This document shows, piece after piece, positions 53,250 through 61,924 of a stretch of 64,000 bases of DNA (position 1 is its first letter; every line of letters starts with the position of its first letter). The notes beneath the pieces are model-generated. The model saw only the letters and a program-made list of their open reading frames with translations. It made no database searches and was not told where the DNA came from. The position numbers and the translations under genes were made by a program. This DNA comes from Martelella sp. NC20. GTDB lineage: Bacteria; Pseudomonadota; Alphaproteobacteria; Rhizobiales; Rhizobiaceae. The stretch covers positions 3,026,001 through 3,090,000 of the forward strand of contig NZ_CP054861.1 in NCBI RefSeq assembly GCF_013459645.1, written 5' to 3'.

Positions 53250-53376
53250 CAAAAAAATAACGCCCACCGGGGGAGGAGGATCCGGTGAGCGTCATTTGCG
53301 TTGGTCGACGACTGGGAGGAGGAGTGTCGTCAACCCATCGAAGCGCGTATGGGAGGAGGAGCACGCTGCTTCGAAT
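53250..53376 (-). ncRNA. Small regulatory RNA with three anti-Shine-Dalgarno loops (NfeR1/alpha-r14-like)
   Basis: The minus strand would give an RNA of about 125 bases with three hairpins. Each loop contains the same decamer, UCCUCCUCCC (complement of 53351-53360, 53314-53323 and 53271-53280). Stems: GAAGC/GCTTC plus ACGC/GCGT for the first, GACGAC/GTCGTC for the second, and CACCGG/CCGGTG with outer ACGC/GCGT for the third. The third is followed by a T run (complement of 53251-53257), making a rho-independent terminator. Three CCUCCUCCC loops in a ~123-base RNA is the described design of Sinorhizobium NfeR1 and other alpha-r14 RNAs, which block translation of transporter and other messages at the ribosome-binding site. 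The 5' end is estimated. Confidence 0.82.
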
Positions 53377-53536
53377 ATGTAACCCGTTTCCGGGCCAGGT
53401 ATCGGCTCGACCATCTGGCCTTCCGATCACCCTGTTGATCCTTATATAGCGCGCCCTGATGTTTTTGGGGAGTGACATATCGACATGGAAGGTATGCACT
53501 CAATGCATGTCTCGCGCGGCCAGCGGCGCTGAGCCG

Positions 53537-56113
53537 TCAGCGCGGACACCTGGCGAGGTATCGCACGATCTGTGCTTCATCCATCGGGCGGCAGAAAAAA
53601 TAGCCCTGCTGGAAATGACAACCAATCGCGTCGAGCTTGTCCCTGTGCTGCGCGGACAGCACGCCCTCGCAGATCACCTCGATTTCAAAGGATTCCGCGA
53701 TTTTTGCGATCGTCTCGACAATCACCAGGCTTTCCGGTGAACGCACGATCGGCTCGATCAGCTGTCCGGCGATTTTCAGCCGGTCGGGCCGGACCTGCGT
53801 CAGTCCGACCAGCGACGCATAGCCCGAGCCGAAGTCATCAAGATCGATGCCGATGCCGGTTTTTCGGATTTCGTTGACGACTTTCAGCAGCGCGTTATCG
53901 CTGTCATCGAAGGGGATCGACTCAAGCAGTTCGAAATGGAATTTGCCCGGCGGCAGTTTGACGGCCTTGAGTTGCTGCAGCAGTGACGGGTCCTGCAGAC
54001 GCTGGGCGGAAACATTGACGGAGAGCGTCGGCAGCGCGATGCCCTCGGCCTCGCAGCGGCCCAGGACGTCGAGCGTCTTTGCGAACACGATCTCATCGAT
54101 CCGGTGCAGCAGGCTCAGCTTTTCGGCGACATCGATGAACATTTTCGGTTCCATCAGGCCGCGTTGCGGGTGCCGCCAACGCGCCAGCGCCTCGACCCCG
54201 ACGACCTCGAACGTTCTGCTATCGAAAATCGGCTGGTAGAAAGCGGTGATCTCGCCGCGTTCCAGCCCTTCCTGCAGGTCGTCCTCAAGGCGTTTCAGTT
54301 CAAAGGTTTGCGCCATCAGGTCATGGGTGTAGTGCACGGTGCGGCCCCGCCCGCGATTCTTGGCGTCGTAGAGCGCAAGGTCGGCCTTCACCAGCAGGTC
54401 GCTGGCTGAAACGGGCTCCGCATCGACGACGGCAATGCCTATGCTGATACCCACCCTGCATGCGCGTCCGTCGATTTCCACCGTTTTCGCAAAGGCATTC
54501 GCGAGGCTGTCAGCGAAGGCGTCGACATCGCTTTGCGGCGGCATCAGAACGACAAACTCATCGCCGCCGGTGCGCGCCAGAAAATCGTCAGGGCCGAGTT
54601 TTTCAGTGAAGATGTTCGCCGCAAACCGCAGAACGTCGTCGCCGAACACATGGCCCATCGTGTCGTTGAGAGTCTTGAAGCCGTCGAGGTCTATCAGCAC
54701 GAGCTTGGTGCCCTCGCGCAGCGTTCCGCCGGTTTGCGCCGCTTCGAGCTTTTTTTCGAAGTGCCGCCGGTTCGCGACGCCGGTGAGCGGGTCCTCGAGC
54801 GCGAATTTTTCCATCTGCAGTCGCGCGTTCTCGAGTTCGGCATTCTGGGCTTCGGCGCGGGCCTTCGCTTCTGTCAGCGCTTTCTGCTGTTCCTTGTCGG
54901 CGGAGACATCCCAGTTCACGCCAACATATTTTCGTCGTCCGTCCGCATCGCGGAAGGCGTTGCCGGCCGATCGGATCGACTTCTCGACGCCATCCGGCGT
55001 AATGATGCGGTATTCCTGTCGAAAGCCCGTGTCGCCGGTATCCTTCCAACTGAACCGTTTCATCCGCGCGCGGTCATCGGGATGTAGGAAGCTGCGCCAT
55101 TCTTCAAACGTATGGAAATTGCCCCAACCCTCGATCCCGTAGATTTTCAGGATCTGGTCGTCCCAGATCTGCTCTCCGGAATCGAGGTCGTGCTCCCATA
55201 GGCCGATATTCGAAGCGTTGAGCGCAACGTCGAGATGGCGCGACAGATTGTCGATCGCCATCATGCTTTGCTGGATATGCCGGTTGTCGCGCAACCGCGC
55301 CCTGAGAAGGATGATCAGGGCGAGAAAGGGGGTCAGGAACGCAAGCACCACGATGCCGGCGATCATGAGGAATATCCGGCTCCAGTTATTCGGACCCTCG
55401 TCCAGCGGGTCGGGAAGGATGCGGATCGTCCATTTGGCATTGCCGATCTGGGTGGAGAAATTGACGGTATCCGCGGCATTGAGATTGGCGTTTCCGGCAA
55501 TCGCCTCGGCTTTGTCCATGCCATCGATCTCGACCGAAAACAGCGTCGATTTGGCGAGTTCCAGCAAGCCGACCGCTTCCAGGACGGACCTGAACCCGAT
55601 CACCAGTTCAATGACATCGTTATCCGCGCCGATACGGTAGATGAGCCCCTTCTGGCCATCCGGCAATGTGTAGGGACCGAAGAACTGCTGGCCCGTATTC
55701 CCCTTCGGCGGCAATGGCAGCGAGAGCACAGCCTGCCTGGCGGATTGCGGAAGCACCAGCGGAGGCTGGCCCGGGCGCTGCAGGATGACCGCCTGCGTCC
55801 AGGGCGCGGTTGCCAGGTAGGCCGCCGTCGCGCGCTCGAAATGGGACATGTCGGTGCCGTCCGCGAGCGCCGCCGAAAGCGTCTCCCCCCCTTGAATCGA
55901 AACCTCGAAAATGGTCCTGAGCGCTTTGCCGAACGTGCTCAGCCTGCCCTCTGCCAGGATGCGTCGTTCTTCCTTTATCGACTCGCGGAGAAATATGCCG
56001 CCCGCATAGGTGCCGATCGCGAGCGTTCCAAAGAACAGTATTGTGAGTATCGTGAGCAGCCGGATTGTCCGGCTGTGATCGCGAGCATTCCTCACATCGT
56101 TCAGCGTCTCCAT
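53537..56113 (-). CDS. Membrane GGDEF-EAL protein with PAS domain (cyclic-di-GMP turnover)
   Basis: An 858-residue protein. Membrane helices near residues 20-45 (LLTILTILFFGTLAIGTYAG) and 245-270 (FLMIAGIVVLAFLTPFLALI) enclose a periplasmic sensor region. A PAS domain (about 300-420, ASNIGLWEHDLDSGEQIWDD), a short coiled coil, a GGDEF domain with intact ARTGGDEFVVLMP (near residue 519) and an EAL domain with VVGVEALARWRHPQRG (near 640) follow; later EAL residues (NVSAQRLQDP, DDFGSGYASL) are also present. Both catalytic sites look intact, so it may make or degrade cyclic di-GMP. ATG 56113 was chosen over an open frame up to 56299 because it gives a normal membrane start. Confidence 0.9.
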   Translation of the reverse strand: METLNDVRNARDHSRTIRLLTILTILFFGTLAIGTYAGGIFLRESIKEERRILAEGRLSTFGKALRTIFEVSIQGGETLSAALADGTDMSHFERATAAYLATAPWTQAVILQRPGQPPLVLPQSARQAVLSLPLPPKGNTGQQFFGPYTLPDGQKGLIYRIGADNDVIELVIGFRSVLEAVGLLELAKSTLFSVEIDGMDKAEAIAGNANLNAADTVNFSTQIGNAKWTIRILPDPLDEGPNNWSRIFLMIAGIVVLAFLTPFLALIILLRARLRDNRHIQQSMMAIDNLSRHLDVALNASNIGLWEHDLDSGEQIWDDQILKIYGIEGWGNFHTFEEWRSFLHPDDRARMKRFSWKDTGDTGFRQEYRIITPDGVEKSIRSAGNAFRDADGRRKYVGVNWDVSADKEQQKALTEAKARAEAQNAELENARLQMEKFALEDPLTGVANRRHFEKKLEAAQTGGTLREGTKLVLIDLDGFKTLNDTMGHVFGDDVLRFAANIFTEKLGPDDFLARTGGDEFVVLMPPQSDVDAFADSLANAFAKTVEIDGRACRVGISIGIAVVDAEPVSASDLLVKADLALYDAKNRGRGRTVHYTHDLMAQTFELKRLEDDLQEGLERGEITAFYQPIFDSRTFEVVGVEALARWRHPQRGLMEPKMFIDVAEKLSLLHRIDEIVFAKTLDVLGRCEAEGIALPTLSVNVSAQRLQDPSLLQQLKAVKLPPGKFHFELLESIPFDDSDNALLKVVNEIRKTGIGIDLDDFGSGYASLVGLTQVRPDRLKIAGQLIEPIVRSPESLVIVETIAKIAESFEIEVICEGVLSAQHRDKLDAIGCHFQQGYFFCRPMDEAQIVRYLARCPR

Positions 56114-56338
56114 TGGTCTGCCCGCTGGAGAGACCTGGCACCATAATGCATCGCAAATCCCCTGTTGCGCACTTGCCCGTTTCGGAGTTGAACCGTCCTG
56201 CCCTGCCTCGGCAATGTTCCCTTGCCGGTCAGAACATGCGCTCCGACCGCGCAATTTTTTGACCCCTTCTGTGATAGGATCGCGCCGGCCCGTAGTCAAA
56301 CGCGTTCGCCTTTTGAAGGACCGGAAGCGTCGCGTCGG

Positions 56339-56629
56339 TTAATCGGCGATGAAGGAGAGAGCGAGCGTCGCGGGGGCGTAGAACTGGCGCTGTGTACGGG
56401 GATCGCGGCGATCAAGGGTGAGGAGCGGCGGCTCGGCGCCAAGCATCGCAACGGCGCGAAGCACCAGCGCGTGCGCGGTTGAAAGCCGCTTCGCCGCCGA
56501 GCGGCTGTCGCGCGCCAAGTCCAGGAGCGCCAGCGCCAGCACCGCGCTTGCGAGATAATCGCCGTGAAGACGCTCGTCCTCGAAAAGCGTGGCCGCGAGC
56601 CTTGCCGCAGCTTCCGGCAGTTCTGCCAT
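56339..56629 (-). CDS. Small unknown protein coupled to the oxidoreductase gene
   Basis: A 96-residue, alanine/leucine-rich and largely helical protein (MAELPEAAARLAATLFEDER, YLASAVLALALLDLARDSRS, RTQRQFYAPATLALSFIAD). Its ATG overlaps the stop of the upstream oxidoreductase gene (TGATG), so it is almost certainly translated with it. I do not recognise the family. A role as a partner or maturation factor for the molybdoenzyme is possible but not shown. Confidence 0.65.
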   Translation of the reverse strand: MAELPEAAARLAATLFEDERLHGDYLASAVLALALLDLARDSRSAAKRLSTAHALVLRAVAMLGAEPPLLTLDRRDPRTQRQFYAPATLALSFIAD

Positions 56630-58923
56630 CAGGCCGCCGTCTGGCGCAGCGTCAGCCGGACCGCGATCGATTTCGAGGTCGGCGTCCCGCTCTCGTCGCC
56701 ATAGCTCGAAAGCGGCACAAGCACGTTGAGTTCGGGGAAATAGCCCGCCAGGCAACCACGCGGAATGTCGTAGGGGATCAGCTTGAAACCCGCTGCCACA
56801 CGGGTGACGCCGTCGGCATCCGGGCCGGTGATGTCGACCCGCTGATGGGCCTTTGCGCCAAGCGCCGTGATATCGTCCGGGTTTGCGAACACCACCTTGC
56901 GTTCGCCGTAGACCCCGCGATAGCGGTCGTCCATGCCGTAGATCGTGGTGTTGTACTGGTCGTGGCTTCGCATCGTCTGGAGGACGAAGCGATCGGGTTC
57001 ATCGGCCCGCGCCTGATATTCGGTGCGCGCCGGCAGCGCGCCGGTATAGAAATTGGCCCGGCCGTTCGGCGTGTTCCATTCGCGTCTGGCGGCGCTGTTG
57101 CCGAGGTCGAAGCCGCGCGCCCGCCGCACCCGGGCGTTGAAATCGTGAAATCCCGGAATCGTTCTTTCGATCAGATCGCGGATCCGGTCGTAATCGTCGG
57201 CAAGGCCCGGCCAGTCGACGATGTCGGAGCCGACCGTGGCATCGGCTATCCCCGCGACGATCGCGATTTCCGAGCGCAGTTCGGGGTCGGCGGGCGGATT
57301 GATGCCGGCCGAGCCGTGCACCATGCTCATCGAATCCTCGACCGTCACCAGTTGCGGCTGGCCGGCACTGTCGAGATCGATTTCGGTGCGTCCCAGACAG
57401 GGCAGGAGATAGGCGTTTTCGCCGGGCATGGTGTGGCTGGCGTTGAGCTTGGTCGCGATCTGCACCGTCAGCCGCTGGCCTCTCAGCGCGTTTTCGATGA
57501 AGCCGCTGTCGGGCACCGCGCGGGCGAAATTGCCGCCAAGGCCGATAAAAGCCTTCGACCGGCCGGAGATCATCGCCCCGATCGCCTCGATCGTGCTGTC
57601 GCCATTGTCGCGCGGCGGGCTGAAGCCGAACTCTCGCTCCAGCGCATCGAGAAACGCCGCCGGCGGCTTCTCGTTGATGCCCATGGTGCGGTCGCCCTGG
57701 ACGTTGGAATGGCCGCGCACCGGGCAAAGCCCCGCGCCCGGCCGGCCGATATGGCCGCGCAGCATCATGAAATTGGTGATCTCGCGGATGGTGATCACCG
57801 AATGGCGGTGCTGGGTGATGCCCATCGCCCAGGTGCAGATCACCCGGTCGGCGGAAAGATAGATCGCCGCGGCTTTCTCGATTTCGATGCGGGAAAGCCC
57901 CGACTGATCCTCGATCGCCGCCCAGTCCGTCGCATCGACTGCGGCGACGTAATCCTCGAAACCGTCGCAGTGGGCGGCGATGAAGGCATCGTCGAGAACC
58001 GGCTTTTCGCCTGCAGCGCGCGCGTCGCGATCGGCCGCGATCACGGCCTTTGCCATGCCGCGAAACACTGCCATGTCGCCGCCAAGCCGCGGCTGGAAAT
58101 AGTCGCTGGCGATCCGGGCGCTGCCGTTGACGATCATCTCGCGCTTGCGCTGCGGATCGGCGAAGCGCTCCAGCCCGCGTTCCTTCAGCGTGTTGAAGGC
58201 CACGACCCGGGCGCCGCGTTCGGCCGCGCGTCTGAGGTCGCCCAGCATGCGCGGATGGTTGGTTCCCGGGTTCTGGCCGACCACGAAGATCGCATCCGCC
58301 TGTTCGAAATCCTCAAGCCGCACCGTGCCCTTGCCGATGCCGATCGAGCGGGAGAGCGCCACGCCGGAGGCCTCGTGGCACATGTTGGAACAGTCCGGCA
58401 TGTTGTTGGTGCCGAAAATCCGCACGAACAGCTGATAGAGATAGGCCGCCTCGTTGCTCGCCCGGCCGGAGGTGTAGAACTGCGCCTCGTGCGGACTTTC
58501 CAGCGCATTGAGATGCGCGGCGATTTCGGCAAACGCGACCGCCCAGCTCACCGGCTCGTAATGGTCGGTCTCGCGGTTGTAGCGCATCGGGTGCGTCAGC
58601 CTGCCGTAATTTTCGAGCGTGAAATCATCGAGCTGCCTGAGTTCGCTGACGCTCAGTCGCGCAAACAGGGCGGGATCGGCGCGTCGCTCGGTCGCCTCCC
58701 AGGAGACCGCCTTCACGCCGTTTTCGCAGAATTCGAAGGAGGAGCCGTGCTCGGGATCGCCCCATGCGCAGCCGGGACAGTCGAAGCCGTCGGGCTGGTT
58801 CGCCTTCTGCAGCGCCCGGACGCCGGAAAGCGGCGCGCCGCTTGCCACCAGCGACCTGCCGGAGGCAATCAGCGCCGGCCAGCCGCCGGCCGCCTTCGAC
58901 GCTCTTCTATCCTTCTGATCCAT
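56629..58923 (-). CDS. FdhF/YdeP-family molybdopterin oxidoreductase
   Basis: A 764-residue member of the formate dehydrogenase-alpha-like (YdeP) family. The N-terminus has GFDCPGCAWGDP (fewer cysteines than a [4Fe-4S] site needs), followed by FYTSGRASNEAAYLYQLFVR and NNMPDCSNMCHEASGVAL, cofactor-binding sequences such as IFVVGQNPGTNHPRMLGDL, TWAMGITQHRHSVITIREIT, NFMMLRGHIGRPGAGLCPVRG, and a C-terminal molybdopterin-binding domain (LQTMRSHDQYNTTIYGMDDR, RGVYGERKVVFANPDDI). YdeP-type proteins take part in acid resistance in E. coli; the substrate is unknown. GGGAGGC precedes ATG 58923. Confidence 0.92.
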   Translation of the reverse strand: MDQKDRRASKAAGGWPALIASGRSLVASGAPLSGVRALQKANQPDGFDCPGCAWGDPEHGSSFEFCENGVKAVSWEATERRADPALFARLSVSELRQLDDFTLENYGRLTHPMRYNRETDHYEPVSWAVAFAEIAAHLNALESPHEAQFYTSGRASNEAAYLYQLFVRIFGTNNMPDCSNMCHEASGVALSRSIGIGKGTVRLEDFEQADAIFVVGQNPGTNHPRMLGDLRRAAERGARVVAFNTLKERGLERFADPQRKREMIVNGSARIASDYFQPRLGGDMAVFRGMAKAVIAADRDARAAGEKPVLDDAFIAAHCDGFEDYVAAVDATDWAAIEDQSGLSRIEIEKAAAIYLSADRVICTWAMGITQHRHSVITIREITNFMMLRGHIGRPGAGLCPVRGHSNVQGDRTMGINEKPPAAFLDALEREFGFSPPRDNGDSTIEAIGAMISGRSKAFIGLGGNFARAVPDSGFIENALRGQRLTVQIATKLNASHTMPGENAYLLPCLGRTEIDLDSAGQPQLVTVEDSMSMVHGSAGINPPADPELRSEIAIVAGIADATVGSDIVDWPGLADDYDRIRDLIERTIPGFHDFNARVRRARGFDLGNSAARREWNTPNGRANFYTGALPARTEYQARADEPDRFVLQTMRSHDQYNTTIYGMDDRYRGVYGERKVVFANPDDITALGAKAHQRVDITGPDADGVTRVAAGFKLIPYDIPRGCLAGYFPELNVLVPLSSYGDESGTPTSKSIAVRLTLRQTAA

Positions 58924-59121
58924 GCGGATGCCTCCCGTGATGATCAATCATAGCAAATAACCGTTTCGTCCTTCAATGCGTTCGTCGTGCGGCGATTTCA
59001 CACCCCTGTCATCAAAAGGTTGTCAGACGGCGATTCCATTTCCATGCGAAACCCACTAAGAGATGGGCGCCGGGGGAACCGCATGCGCGGGGCAGCGTTG
59101 CAGACAGAAAGGTCATCACAA

Positions 59122-60537
59122 ATGAGCCATCTGGACGAAGTATTGCCGGGTCAGAACGAACCGCGCGACGCGCTGCTGGAAATCTACAATGAGGAAGGCG
59201 CCGTCAGCGCCGAATTCATTGCTCAGATAGAGCAGGCGATCGCCGATGGCGATGTCGATTTCCTGCGCGAACAGATCGCGGGCCGCCACGAATCCGAAAC
59301 CGGCGATGTCATCGAGGCGCTTTCCCACGAAAACCGTCCGGAACTTGTGCGGCTGCTGGGCGAGGATTTCGACCTTACCGCGCTGACGGAAGTCGATGAG
59401 GCGATCCGTCTCAACATCATCGAATCGCTGCCCCCCGAACAGTTCGCCACCGCCCTGGCCGCGCTCGATTCCGACGATGCCGTCTACATTCTGGAGGACC
59501 TCGCCGACGACGATCGCGAGGAGATTCTCTCCAAGCTGCCCTTTACCGAAAGGATCCGCTTCGCCCGATCGCTCGACTATCCCGAAAGCTCTGCCGGTCG
59601 GCGCATGCAGACCGAGTTCGTGGCCGTGCCGCCGTTCTGGACCGTCGGTCAGACGATCGATTACATGCGTGAGGATGAGGAACTGCCCGAGAGTTTCTCG
59701 CAGATTTTCGTGGTCGATCCGACATTCCGATTGCTCGGCGCCGTCTATCTGGACCAGATCCTGCGGACCAAGCGTCAGGTCAAGATCGAAGCGATCATGC
59801 ACGACACCAACCACCCGATCGCCGCCGAACTCGATCAGGAGGAGGCGGCGCAGGTGTTCGAGCAGTACGACCTTCTCTCCGCCGCCGTGGTCGACAGCAA
59901 TGACCGCCTCGTCGGCGTGCTGACGATCGACGACGTCGTCGATGTGATCCATGAAGAGGCCGATGAGGATATCAAGCGCCTCGGCGGCGTCGGCGACGAG
60001 GAACTGTCGGACAATATCTTCCGTGCGATACGCTCGCGTTTCGGCTGGCTGCTGATCAATATGGGCACCGCGTTTCTGTCCGCCAGCGTGATCGGCCTGT
60101 TTGACGAATCGATCGGCAAGATGATCGCGCTCGCGGTGCTGATGCCGGTGGTGGCCTCCATGGGCGGCAATGCCGGCACCCAGACCATGACCGTGACGGT
60201 GCGCGCGCTCGCCACCCGCGACCTCGATATCTACAACGCCGCGCGGATCATCCGCAGGGAGGCGGGCGTCGGCATTTTCAACGGGCTTGCCTTTGCGCTG
60301 CTGATCGCGCTTGCCGCAGGCTACTGGTTCGACAATCCCCAGCTTGGCGGCGTCGTGGCCGCCGCGATGATCATCAACATGTTCGCCGCCGCCATGGCCG
60401 GTATCCTGATTCCGCTGCTTCTCGACAGGGCCGGCGCCGACCCCGCCATATCATCGTCCGTTTTCGTGACCACCACCACGGATGTGATCGGTTTTTTCTC
60501 GTTTTTGGGAATTGCGACATGGTGGTTTAATATCTAG
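59122..60537 (+). CDS. mgtE: MgtE magnesium transporter
   Basis: A 471-residue magnesium channel/transporter. The N domain (to about 180, with EVDEAIRLNIIESLPPEQFA and DDREEILSKLPFTERIRFAR), a CBS pair (about 190-305, YMREDEELPESFSQIFVVDP, VDSNDRLVGVLTIDDVVDVI) and five membrane helices (RFGWLLINMGTAFLSASVIG, ending ATWWFNI) are present. The pore signature is VVASMGGNAGTQTMTVTVRA. The CBS and N domains close the pore when intracellular magnesium is high. ATG 59122 is preferred (AAAGG upstream); the frame is open 135 bases further upstream. Confidence 0.94.
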   Translation: MSHLDEVLPGQNEPRDALLEIYNEEGAVSAEFIAQIEQAIADGDVDFLREQIAGRHESETGDVIEALSHENRPELVRLLGEDFDLTALTEVDEAIRLNIIESLPPEQFATALAALDSDDAVYILEDLADDDREEILSKLPFTERIRFARSLDYPESSAGRRMQTEFVAVPPFWTVGQTIDYMREDEELPESFSQIFVVDPTFRLLGAVYLDQILRTKRQVKIEAIMHDTNHPIAAELDQEEAAQVFEQYDLLSAAVVDSNDRLVGVLTIDDVVDVIHEEADEDIKRLGGVGDEELSDNIFRAIRSRFGWLLINMGTAFLSASVIGLFDESIGKMIALAVLMPVVASMGGNAGTQTMTVTVRALATRDLDIYNAARIIRREAGVGIFNGLAFALLIALAAGYWFDNPQLGGVVAAAMIINMFAAAMAGILIPLLLDRAGADPAISSSVFVTTTTDVIGFFSFLGIATWWFNI

Positions 60538-60592
60538 TTATGTCGGCACTTACATTTAGAATTGCTTGAATAAAGTATGACGGGGCGGGAAC

Positions 60593-60982
60593 GTGCAGAG
60601 AAGGCATTATTCGATTTCGGAACTGACGCGCGAGTTCGGGGTATCGACCCGGACGCTTCGGTTCTACGAGGATGAGGGCCTTTTGCAGCCCGAGCGGCGC
60701 GGCCGGACACGGCTCTACAGCGAGGGCGAGCGGGTGATGATCAAGGAAATCCTTCGCAGCCGCCGCATCGGTTTGTCGCTCTCCGAGATCAAGGACGTGC
60801 TGGCCCTGTTCCATGGCCTTCCCAGCGAAACGAAAGAGCTCAAGAAGACGATGGAATCGATCAAGGCCTGGCGCGAATCGCTGCGCCAGAAGCGGCGCGA
60901 CATCGACGAACTGATGGGCGAGCTGGATCTGGCCGAGGAAAACTGCCTTGGCCGGCTCGCTGAAATCGGCGTCGGCACCTGA
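60593..60982 (+). CDS. MerR-family transcription regulator
   Basis: A 129-residue regulator. The winged helix at the N-terminus reads RRHYSISELTREFGVSTRTL then RFYEDEGLLQPERRGRTRLY, the MerR DNA-binding signature; a dimerisation coiled coil follows (SETKELKKTMESIKAWRESL). The C-terminus lacks a cysteine-rich metal site except one cysteine (ENCLG). This type often regulates branched-chain amino acid/acyl-CoA catabolism (LiuR-like), but no such genes are adjacent. GTG start at 60593, close to the mgtE end. Confidence 0.88.
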   Translation: MQRRHYSISELTREFGVSTRTLRFYEDEGLLQPERRGRTRLYSEGERVMIKEILRSRRIGLSLSEIKDVLALFHGLPSETKELKKTMESIKAWRESLRQKRRDIDELMGELDLAEENCLGRLAEIGVGT

Positions 60983-61003
60983 CGTTTCTCCCCATTTGAA
61001 AAT

Positions 61004-61924
61004 TTAGCGGCTGCTGCACATCATCGATATGCGGCCGAGCGCGACCGCGTCCTGCTCCGTGGTCTGGTTGCGCATCAGCGGGCCGAGCAGGCCTTCATCC
61101 TTGAGCGTGTCGAGCGTGCAGGCGCAGTAGGACGCGCAGAAGGCGGCATCATCTGTGCGCTCGCAGCTCGCCTGACAGCTCGACAGATAGGCGGGGGAGG
61201 GATCGGGCGGCATCACCAGCGTCGCGCCATAGACGAGCCCGAACAGGATTGGCTGGTGCAGCAGGTAGAAGACGAGGCTGTGGCGGCCGAAAAAGGTGAG
61301 AATGTTCTCGCCCTTCGGTATCTGCCTCTGGCGTTTCAGCCAGCCGAGTGAGAGCTTCGAGATTGCAAGCCCCGCGAGAAACGGTCCGATCCAGGGCAGC
61401 AGCGGCACATAGTCGTTCGAGGACGGCGGGTGCGCCGCCATGCCGATCCAGGCGAGCCAGCGCGGATCCAGCACATCGAACCTCACGAAATGCGGAAGCA
61501 TGACCGCGGCAATGGCAACGGCCAGCGTCACGAGCGCTGGAACACGCAGGAACAACAGGCCGATGATCGATGCGACGGCGATGTTGTGCAGGATCCCGAA
61601 ATAGATCACCGCGTCCGGCGTCGTGAACCAGGAGACGATGGTAATCGCCAGCGAGGCCAGCACCAGTATTCCGAGCCGCTTCAGGAAAGAGGCCATCCGC
61701 AGACGCGTGCCCTGCGCCATCCACAGACTGTAGCCGGCCACGAACAGAAAGCTGCCGGCGATGAGATGGGCAAAGATCGCCCAACCGCCCGTGGTCGCGA
61801 GCCCGGAACGGACATAGCCGAAGAAATCGAGGTCCCAGGTGAAGTGGTAGACCGCCATCGCGACCAGCGCGATCCCGCGCGCGGCGTCGATGGCATGAAT
61901 CCGCCGTTTGGCATTCTCGCTCAA
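61004..61924 (-). CDS. DUF1624 heparan-alpha-glucosaminide N-acetyltransferase-like membrane protein
   Basis: A 306-residue polytopic membrane protein. It opens KRRIHAIDAARGIALVAMAV YHFTWDLDFFG, the signature of the HGSNAT_cat/DUF1624 family, and has about seven to eight membrane segments (HLIAGSFLFVAGYSLWMAQG, LGILVLASLAITIVSWF, VFYLLHQPILFGLVYGA). The C-terminus has a cysteine-rich soluble tail (SSCQASCERTDDAAFCASYC) that may form disulfides. It probably acetylates a sugar or amine from cytosolic acetyl-CoA. It overlaps the next upstream gene by four bases. Confidence 0.85.
   Translation of the reverse strand: MSENAKRRIHAIDAARGIALVAMAVYHFTWDLDFFGYVRSGLATTGGWAIFAHLIAGSFLFVAGYSLWMAQGTRLRMASFLKRLGILVLASLAITIVSWFTTPDAVIYFGILHNIAVASIIGLLFLRVPALVTLAVAIAAVMLPHFVRFDVLDPRWLAWIGMAAHPPSSNDYVPLLPWIGPFLAGLAISKLSLGWLKRQRQIPKGENILTFFGRHSLVFYLLHQPILFGLVYGATLVMPPDPSPAYLSSCQASCERTDDAAFCASYCACTLDTLKDEGLLGPLMRNQTTEQDAVALGRISMMCSSR

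Larger units (their letters stand above)
52898..53536. other. Long intergenic region holding repeats and a small RNA
   Basis: This 640-base gap has no convincing protein gene. It contains an AT-rich segment (about 52950-53080), a double palindromic repeat (53125-53205) and the minus-strand small RNA (53250-53376), listed separately. Upstream of the RNA, on its own strand, 53377-53460 includes a TATATAA sequence that could belong to a promoter, but the start is not determined. Confidence 0.6.

Noticed and set aside
53377..53460. TATATAA near 53450 as the promoter of the small RNA
   Set aside because: No matching -35 sequence at a proper distance, and it would make the RNA about 60 bases longer than the family norm; left undetermined.
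56479..58953. An 824-codon plus-strand open frame opposite the YdeP-type oxidoreductase
   Set aside because: Antisense shadow, rich in Arg, His and Asp, with no family pattern; the minus-strand oxidoreductase explains the sequence.
58924..59121. A magnesium riboswitch (M-box) in front of mgtE
   Set aside because: The leader has a few short GC-rich hairpins but I could not recognise the conserved M-box core, and M-boxes are mainly known from other phyla.
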